In this document: positions 57,568-64,000 of the stretch, piece after piece | Layout: each line of letters opens with the position of its first letter | Numbering within the stretch: the stretch's first letter is position 1 | Assembly (NCBI GenBank): GCA_002197995.1 | Contig: NGZR01000001.1 | Coordinates: 1,364,001-1,428,000, forward strand | DNA from: Gaeumannomyces sp. JS-464 | Lineage: Eukaryota > Ascomycota > Sordariomycetes > Magnaporthales > Magnaporthaceae | Length of the DNA stretch: 64,000 nt | Direction: 5' to 3' | The notes under the pieces: model-generated | Told to the model about the DNA's origin: nothing | What the model saw: only the letters and a program-made list of their open reading frames with translations | The model's database searches: none | Program-made: the position numbers and the translations under genes

Positions 57568-58312
57568 CTAGGTGGTCTTGTCCTTGTTGTGGTAGTTCAC
57601 GTTGTCGTTCCAGCTGGGGGCAAAGGAGGCCGAGGGATGTCAGCCACATAATCATATCTGACCAAGTGCCTCGAGAATGAATGCAAGAAACAGGGGGAAA
57701 GGGTAGGCGTACAACAAGGTCTTGTCGCCATCGCCCCACTGGTAGTTCTTGGTGCGGATGTTTTGGTAGGGGTACTCGGTGCGCTCCTCCAGAGGGGGCA
57801 TGTGAGACCAGTGCTCCCAGTGCTCGTTCCAAAGGTAGTATGCGTTGGCCGAGGAGGCAGCCAGGGCGACGGGAACAGCGCTGTGGAATTCGTCGTTAGT
57901 TCAGACGTCAGAACATGTCTCCCATCTCTGACGAGGAGGCAGGGGAGCACTCACTAAAGAGAGATCTTGCGCCACAGCTCTGTCAAGAGAAGCTTGTAGT
58001 CAGCACGCTTTGTTTGCGCTCACCCGGATGGTTTCCATGAATCTGGGGTTCGCTAAGAAACCATCAAGTCTCTGGCCAATAAGCCGGCCTAGAGACTACA
58101 GAGACAGATGAGAAAAAAAGCAAAAAGGAAAAACAGGGGGGTTTACCGGTGGTGGCGTGGGCATGCTCCTTAACGGCGCGGCGCTCGCGGACGAAGGCGC
58201 TCTCAGTGCTCGAGCCCGAGGCCGGGGAGCTCATAAGACGGCGCTGGACGGGGGCCCGGAGCTGCGCGGCAAAGCGCGGGGCGGCGCGCAGAACCTGGTG
58301 CTGGGGGAGCAT
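57568..58312 (-). CDS. COX13: Cytochrome c oxidase subunit VIa (Cox13)
   Basis: Four exons: 58147-58312, 57955-57979 (25 bp micro-exon), 57713-57880 and 57568-57613, all phases consistent, 134 residues. The N-terminus MLPQHQVLRAAPRFAAQLRA is Arg/Ala-rich, a mitochondrial presequence. Then 'ELWRKISL' leads into the single membrane span ('VPVALAASSANAYYLW'), followed by the intermembrane-space motif 'NEHWEHWSHMPPLEERTEYP' and 'YQNIRTKNYQWGDGDKTLFW'. Subunit VIa binds the periphery of complex IV and modulates its activity. It is a usual member of the MAT-APN2 block, although here APC5 stands between it and APN2. The frame is intact. Confidence 0.97.
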
Positions 58313-59386
58313 CGTGTGTTTGGTATCGTTTGCGGTATTCTGTCTCGTCGTCGGGGCGGGTGGGTGGAGGAGGGGAGGCGAATGACGGCTCGGTTGTTCG
58401 AGAGGCACGGAATCCAAGACGTCGTACGAGTGCTTCACCAATTGGAATGGTCAATCCTGGCATTGGTGGGAGAGTCTCCGCCTCAGGCATAAATTTATAT
58501 TATGTCAGCGTCCAACGTGCCTGGTGGTTCTCTGAAGTGGGACCCTGGAATGCCTGGGTCTCCACTGTCACAAGATCTGCATGCACCTCCCTGGCGCCAG
58601 GCTTCGCGATTCCGTCACCGGGACTTCCCGTCAGCAAGCGAGGATCACAACCATAGAGGTACCTGAGTAGGTACCTAGGTAAGCATGCAGAATCTCAAAA
58701 TGACCCAATATAGCTTCAAACTGCGGACGAACAGCCCAGTCTGGCTTGCCTGACATTTCGATCAGGGTCCTCCCAACAATCCCACCCTCTTCCGGATATT
58801 GCAATTTTTTGACAAGGCCGAGTGGGCTGGAGTATCACCATAGGTAGTGAATGCCTAGGCGGAAACGGCGACCTATGCCGCGAACGCTCTTGCACAGGCT
58901 GGAAGTGCTTGAGTGAAAATCACCACTGCGGAGCTTCCATCGGCAGCAGAGCCACGATCACTCGCGAATTAGCGACGCCTCGGTCAAGCTCGAGGTGAAG
59001 TTAGAGTTACCGCCTGTACAATTGTTAAGGGACAAAAGGCTAGAACATAGACAAGTACAAAAAAGCCCTACACCGGTCAACGGCACAACAGAGTCAACAG
59101 AGGTATCAAAGTGAAATAATGACAACCGAACGAATGTTGACCTTCTTCCCCATCACCACGGTCATGTCCGCCATGAAAGAAAATAAAGAGAGCCTACCAA
59201 ACGACAGAAGAATGCTCCGATACACCCAGATTGATGAGTTACCAATGCTGAGCCGTGTTACAAGAATGGTGGGGACAAGATGTCGCGAGCAATTAAGAAG
59301 AGCCGGAAAAAAAAAGAAAAAAAAAAAAAAAAGAAAGGGAGGTGGGGTATGAATTAAGGTAGTCCAAGTGTTTGTCAAGCGAGTCA
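58313..59386. other. Intergenic, no gene seen
   Basis: An ACCTAGGT motif lies near 58660-58680 and an A-rich stretch at 59307-59332. Open frames are short and without family features. Confidence 0.5.
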
Positions 59387-62167
59387 TCAGCGGCTTCGGC
59401 GATCCTCCTGGGAGTCTCTTCTGGTGCGTGCCGATGACGTGACGGCGCCGAGGCTATTGGAAAGCATGCTGAGCCATCCGTCCGTCCGGTTCGGGGCGCG
59501 TGCACGCTGCGGGCCCGGAGACACCAGAATCCCACGTTCCAAGTCTCCGTCGCGCTCCGGCGAAGTAGCCCCGTTGCTAGTGGACCCAGAGCCGGAGCCC
59601 TCGGCCTCAGCTTCATCGTCGTCGTCATCGCTGTCGTCTCGGTATGCCTCGTACCGCGGGCTCGAGGGCGACCCGCGGGCAAGCGACCTGACAACATCGC
59701 CCTTGCAGATTGGACACGTTCTGCGGCGGGTAGTCAACCAGGGCGTTCTGAAAGTGAGGGAGAAAAGGGTATAGGGTTAGTTCCACCAATTCAATCACAG
59801 TCCCCGATAACACCACGGGAACTTGGAAGACTGTAACGCTTACATGCACTCCACATGGAACTCGTGACCACAAGGAAGGCTCATGACCCTGCTGACCCCG
59901 TCGACATACTCCTCCAAGCAGACGACACACTCGACCTGCCGACCCATGTACTTTTTCCACTGGCTCGGCCGGTGTGGCGCCGATGTCTCGTGCTCTGGCC
60001 GTGACGATGCCCGTGGCGCTTGAAAGTCCGAATCCACCCTGAGCAGCGAACTAGACCCCGAGTCCGGGACATCGGTAGTAGTGCGGGACCTCGGGCGTGG
60101 CCGAGAGGGAGAGGCCTGCTGCTGTGCTTGCAGCTGTGCTTGTGCTTGTATTGCTTGTGCTTGTATTGCTTGTGCTTGGGTTACACTTGTCTGGGGTTGG
60201 TGCTGGAGCAACGGCGTCGTCGTCGGCGACGAGCTCGTTGGTGAGGGTATCCGCGAGGATTGGGCGGTCGATGACGCAACAGTGTGGTATGTCCGGACGG
60301 GAAGACGCTCAATAACCGACTTTGGTGCCCGCCACCGTCGTCTCCTGATTCTTGCGCGTAGTATGAGAAGCGCGTAGACAACGCTGAGTGTGATCAGCGG
60401 GCTAACAACGAGCACAAGAAGTGTGTCGAAGAAGGGGCTAGCGCTGCTCGTCGGCGTAATAGTGACCCAGAGACCCTCACGACCCTCGGAGGAGTCGGGG
60501 CCCTTGACCACATTCGCTACTGGTAGGGCCTTGCCGCCGTGGGTCTCTGGCTTGGAGAAATCGGCCCCATTATCGTCCCCAAATATCTTGGTCATCAGGC
60601 CGCCCTGAGACCCGGAGCCGAGCTCGGCCTTTTCGGACGAGCTCGCGCCACCGGCCTTGCCCTTTCCTGACCCGATGGGCTTGCCGCCGTTTTTTTGGTC
60701 ACCTGCCGGCTGAGGTCCGACTCCTGCGGCCTTCGCTTGTCCCCCTTGATCTTTTCCGTGCCCCGGATTTGACCCCCCGCGTTGAGGAGGCGTGCCCACA
60801 AGGTCCGGATCACGCCAATCTTGAACACCGATGACAAAGTCGTCATCCTCACGAACGCCAGTCTTCGAGTGCCCTTCCTTGGAAGCTTTCTCCATGCTGT
60901 TCCTTATAGCAGCATCCTTCTCGTCGCTCCAGTCATCGACGAGAACCCAACTCTTGCCAGATACCTTGTCCGAGCCGCTGCCCCAGTGGAACAGTCTGCT
61001 AAGCCATCCGCGGCCCCGCGGTTGAGTGGACGACGCGAAGGCCTCGCTGCGGTGCGCCGTGGGCTTTCTGGGAATCTGCGCCTTGACGTTTGAGGCGGGA
61101 GAATCCCTCGTGCCGACAACGGCGGCGGCCGGTCCCTGGCCCCTGATCTTCCGGTGCTTGCGGCCCTTATCCGACTGCTGCACTTTAACAACCGCGTTTC
61201 CGTTCTCGTCGAGTATATCCTCGATAAAGCTCCCGGGCTGCACCAGAGACGACAAGATTGTGGCGGTCATGCGGGAGGTGAAAATGGCGGGGATGGTGAC
61301 ATTTGATGTGTCACCCCTCGCGAACATTTGGATCAGGGGGCCGCCCTTGGTGTTGTCGCCGACAATGACGGCCACCGCGCCTCGGCGCTGGGCCCACTTG
61401 ACCTTCTCGAGGAAACCGCAGCCGCCACGGCTGAGAAGTGCAACTTTGCCCGTGATCTCGGCAGCCTCCTGGATGGACTGGATGTCGGCGTGCGTCGTGC
61501 CCGAGGGCGGAGTCTCCTTCCGGGAGACAGCCGACGAGCGCTGCAGGCCCTGGTGCAGATAGTCGTCGGTGCCGTCGTCGTCGTCGAAGGGGCGGTACTT
61601 GACCGAGCCCGACGATGACGAAACCCCCTCGTCAAGCCTCAACTTGTGGTCCACAGCCTTGGGGTCGGCTTCCCTCTTAGAGTTCTTTGACTTGGCGTTG
61701 GGCGGGGCGAGGAGCTTGGAGTCCTTGGGGTACGCCTTCTTGGCGGGGACGATGGCGGCGGCGAGGCCTGCTGTGCCGTCCTCCCAGCCGGGGACGTCGC
61801 TGCAGCCAAGCTCGCCCTCACCCTCGTTGTCGGGAAGGTTGTCGTCGGCGAAGCCACTGCCGATCCATAGCTGGCCGCTCAAGCCCTTGTGGGGCAGGGG
61901 CGGCCCGAAGGCGGCGGGGCGGGCCTGAAAGGAGGTGCTGTTGTCGTCGGTCAGGGAGATGACGGCATTGGGCGGGAACAGGGTGAAGGGCGTCGAGAAA
62001 TAAAACAAGGACCGGAAGCCGGAATTGGCGGGCGGCGCGAGGGGGCCGGCCGACGCGGTGGAGCTATCGCTGGGAGAAGAGTTGCGGCCCGAGGTGATGG
62101 ACCGGCAAAAGAGGAAGAGTGAGGCGAAGAAGAAGAGCACAAGGATAGCGACCCGCGGAGGCCGCAT
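59387..62167 (-). CDS. PA-TM-RING E3 ubiquitin ligase (RING-H2)
   Basis: Two exons, 59844-62167 and 59387-59747, with a 96-bp intron (GTAAGC donor, TTTCAG acceptor) that splits the RING finger in phase 2. The protein has 894 residues. It starts MRPPRVAILVLFFFASLFLF, a signal peptide or anchor. A protease-associated (PA) lumenal domain follows ('FGPPLPHKGLSGQLWIG' ... 'GKVALLSRGGCGFLEKVKWA', 'IPAIFTSRMTA') with an acidic insertion of about 130 residues. A second hydrophobic span lies at about 575-600 ('LLVLVVSPLITLSVVYALLI'). The C-terminal RING-H2 is 'CVVCLEEY', 'LPCGHEFHVECI|TPWL' and 'CPICKG'. PA-TM-RING ligases sort or degrade membrane cargo in the endosome, vacuole or Golgi. The start at 62167 is chosen because the hydrophobic signal follows at once. 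Confidence 0.93.
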
Positions 62168-63788
62168 GTTGGCGCTGGACCCAGGAGGCCAGGCGGAGCG
62201 TCGGAGCGGCGTGTTGTCGAATGGGTTGTTGACGTCGCGGGCTCGGACAGGGATGGAACAAAACAAAGGCTGTGTGCGCGGGCTGGGAATTCGCGGCGTC
62301 GGGGAGCAGCAGCGGCGCCACCGAACCTCTAGGCGACGAGGCGGGCTGTTGTTGTGCCAAGGGCGGGCAACGGGGCCGCAACCTTTTAGATTTGGGCTGG
62401 CGCGAGGAGCCCCATCCGTCAATTCATTCGCATCAGATGGACGAGCGAGAGCGCACCACACGTCTCGGCTCGGCTCTCAAGCACACCAGCGATGCCAAAC
62501 GGACCTATCGTCGGAGGGACGAGACAGAGGGAAAATAGCAGTGAGTGGGAAGAAACAGGGGAGGCGCACAAAAGAAAATCAAAAAGACAACAGAACAAAA
62601 CAAAAAAAAAAAACGCAGGCAAGGACGCGAGGCCGTCGTGACGATCGAAGCAGGCTGGCCGAGGCGGCTAGAGGCTGGCAGAAGATGGAGGCTCGCTCGG
62701 TGGCAAAATGGAGAGGGGCACCAACCATTGGAGGCCAGGACTGCTGCAGGCCCTTGTCTCGGGGCTCCATCCATGCGGTGGTCTGAGGGGGCCCGCAAGC
62801 TGCGCTAGCCCGCAGGCTGCAGCCCTCTCCACACCCACTGCCGAGTGGCCGGTGCCGCGCCCAAACGAGCAGCCCAGCTCAGGCCAAAGTCACCCCACCG
62901 CCAGCGACCTCCGGCCCCCTTGCAGCGTTGAACCCAGCCGGGGCCCTCTGGGTTGCTGCGCCCACTGCGCCCACTCCAATTTCGCATTTGTTCAGATAGA
63001 GGCTGCCGCAAAACCTTGCTCGATCACACGCGGCCTGTCAATTTCCCCTCGCCCGGCGGGCCCAGCTCGGCCACGAGTGCAAAGAAAAGACGAAAGGGCT
63101 AAAAGTACCTATAACATGACGTCGGGCGCATTCACGGCCCACTCCCCTCTCGCCCTGCCCGACACATGTTAACCGTGGAGCCGAAGCGGCTCGAGGTTCT
63201 TTCTGTCTGAGTCGCAAAGCCTCAGCCAGCCTGCATCGTGGCTGGGATGCATGACCGCGCACAATCACCGCGTGCAGCCTGGATTCGAGACTAAACATGT
63301 CCGGTCGTGGTCGACTTGTGCAGGGGCTTGGATCCGTGTGGACAAGCCTAGAGGTAGTGATCGCTGCGGGATAAAGGATGCCTGGATGCTGGTGTGCTCG
63401 AGAGGGCTGTTGCTTGTGGGCAAACAAAGATGGTACAGCTGTCACCCGAAACATTTTGGCCCCTTTGTCAACAGCCACACGACCACCCTCGCCCAGAACT
63501 CAACCAAACGACCTAGCCATAGCCCTCTTATCCCAGACAGGCGGCGATAGAAAAAGACGATGTGTGTCAGCTTAGGCAGACCGCATGGTAGAACACGGTA
63601 GCGCCAGTTTTCTCAGATAGACTTTTATCTTTCCTTTTTCTAGGCTTGGGGAACCGTGACTATCTGTAATTCCAATGCGACAGCTTGTATCTCATCCAAG
63701 CTGGACGTGCAGGGGAGACCATGGCCCCGACAGTATTTTATTACGAATCCAGAGACAAGCACACAAGACAACTCTTTATGCCCGCCGC
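62168..63788. other. Intergenic, 1.6 kb, no gene supported
   Basis: Promoter and leader of the PA-TM-RING gene and 3' region of the next minus-strand gene. An A run lies at 62601-62613. No coding signal was recognised. Confidence 0.5.
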
Positions 63789-64000
63789 CTAGTGCACAAG
63801 CTCGTCCTTTCCCAAATATTTGGCCATCGGGTCATCGGCCGCTGTCTTTTTCCTGCGATATTCATCCATCTCAGCCTCCGAGACACCATCCGTCATCTCC
63901 CCTGCCGTCCGCTTCTTCGACTTTGACGGCGACGCTGCTTGGGGTGATGGTGGCTGCCCCTGCTGATCTAACTCTTCATGCCTGTCATGGTCCTCGGGCG
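63789..64000 (-). CDS. C-terminus of a probable splicing factor (Slu7-like), cut by the window edge
   Basis: An uninterrupted minus-strand frame enters from the right edge and stops at 63789. It encodes about 70 residues: a Gln/Pro/Ser-rich part, a basic 'SPSKSKKRTAGEM' and a conserved end 'EMDEYRRKKTAADDPMAKYL' then 'GKDELVH'. The 'EMxxYRxxxxxxDDPMAxxL' ending resembles the C-terminus of the second-step splicing factor Slu7. The zinc knuckle that would prove it lies outside the window, so the name is tentative. Confidence 0.5.
   Translation of the reverse strand, partial: PEDHDRHEELDQQGQPPSPQAASPSKSKKRTAGEMTDGVSEAEMDEYRRKKTAADDPMAKYLGKDELVH

Noticed and set aside
1..64000. CRISPR array or tRNA/rRNA genes
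   Set aside because: No regularly spaced direct repeats. Candidate T-loop-like strings (for example near 7025 and 7405) lack matching acceptor and anticodon stems.

Overview
The window is nuclear DNA of a filamentous ascomycete, most likely a Sordariomycete. Genes carry short introns (about 59-120 bp) with GT-AG borders and internal CTAAC-type branch sites. Recognisable products include ApsA/Num1, Cwc24, Atg3, Sos7 and a mating-type HMG protein. The block SLA2 - MAT - APN2, with 40S S9 and 60S L21 on one side and APC5/COX13 on the other, is the classic mating-type (MAT) neighbourhood of filamentous ascomycetes. All gene names are assigned by reading protein motifs; no database search was run.

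Layout. 1-1.6 kb: a PD-(D/E)XK nuclease-like gene with a broken N-terminus. 1.6-8.8 kb: a gene graveyard with two fragments of a highly reducing polyketide synthase, copies of an unnamed repeat, a 36-nt G run and a short tandem duplication. 8.8-16.6 kb (minus strand): SMP/PH lipid-transfer protein, ATG3, CWC24. 18.8-25.3 kb: two tandem paralogues of an Nta1-type amidase that both appear to lack the catalytic cysteine. 25.3-28.4 kb: AT-rich and ACCT/AGGT palindromic low-complexity DNA. 28.4-34.1 kb: ApsA/Num1-like nuclear migration protein with about 15 degenerate repeats. 35.7-37.5 kb: divergent ribosomal protein pair eL21/uS4. 38.2-40.9 kb: an RS/KR-rich nuclear protein and the kinetochore protein Sos7. 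41.9-45.4 kb: SLA2. 45.4-51.2 kb: the MAT1-2 idiomorph with MAT1-2-1, a MITE-like element, a T/A palindrome and an unrecognised second gene. 51.2-58.3 kb: APN2, APC5, COX13. 59.4-62.2 kb: a PA-TM-RING E3 ligase. 63.8-64.0 kb: the C-terminus of a probable splicing factor.

A pattern that affects annotation: many conserved genes (SLA2, APC5, SOS7, ApsA, MAT1-2-1, both amidases) are interrupted by one-base frame breaks, usually where one base is missing from a run of identical bases. Others (ATG3, CWC24, APN2, COX13, eL21, uS4, the RING ligase) are intact. Because essential genes are hit, I read most breaks as homopolymer undercalls in the assembly, not as pseudogenes. Coordinates for these genes span the whole locus.

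How the genes relate: most are unrelated housekeeping genes (splicing, autophagy, translation, endocytosis, kinetochore, APC/C, respiration, DNA repair) that flank the sex-determining locus. The one strain-specific module is the MAT1-2 idiomorph, which would make this strain MAT1-2 (heterothallic unless a MAT1-1 gene lies elsewhere).
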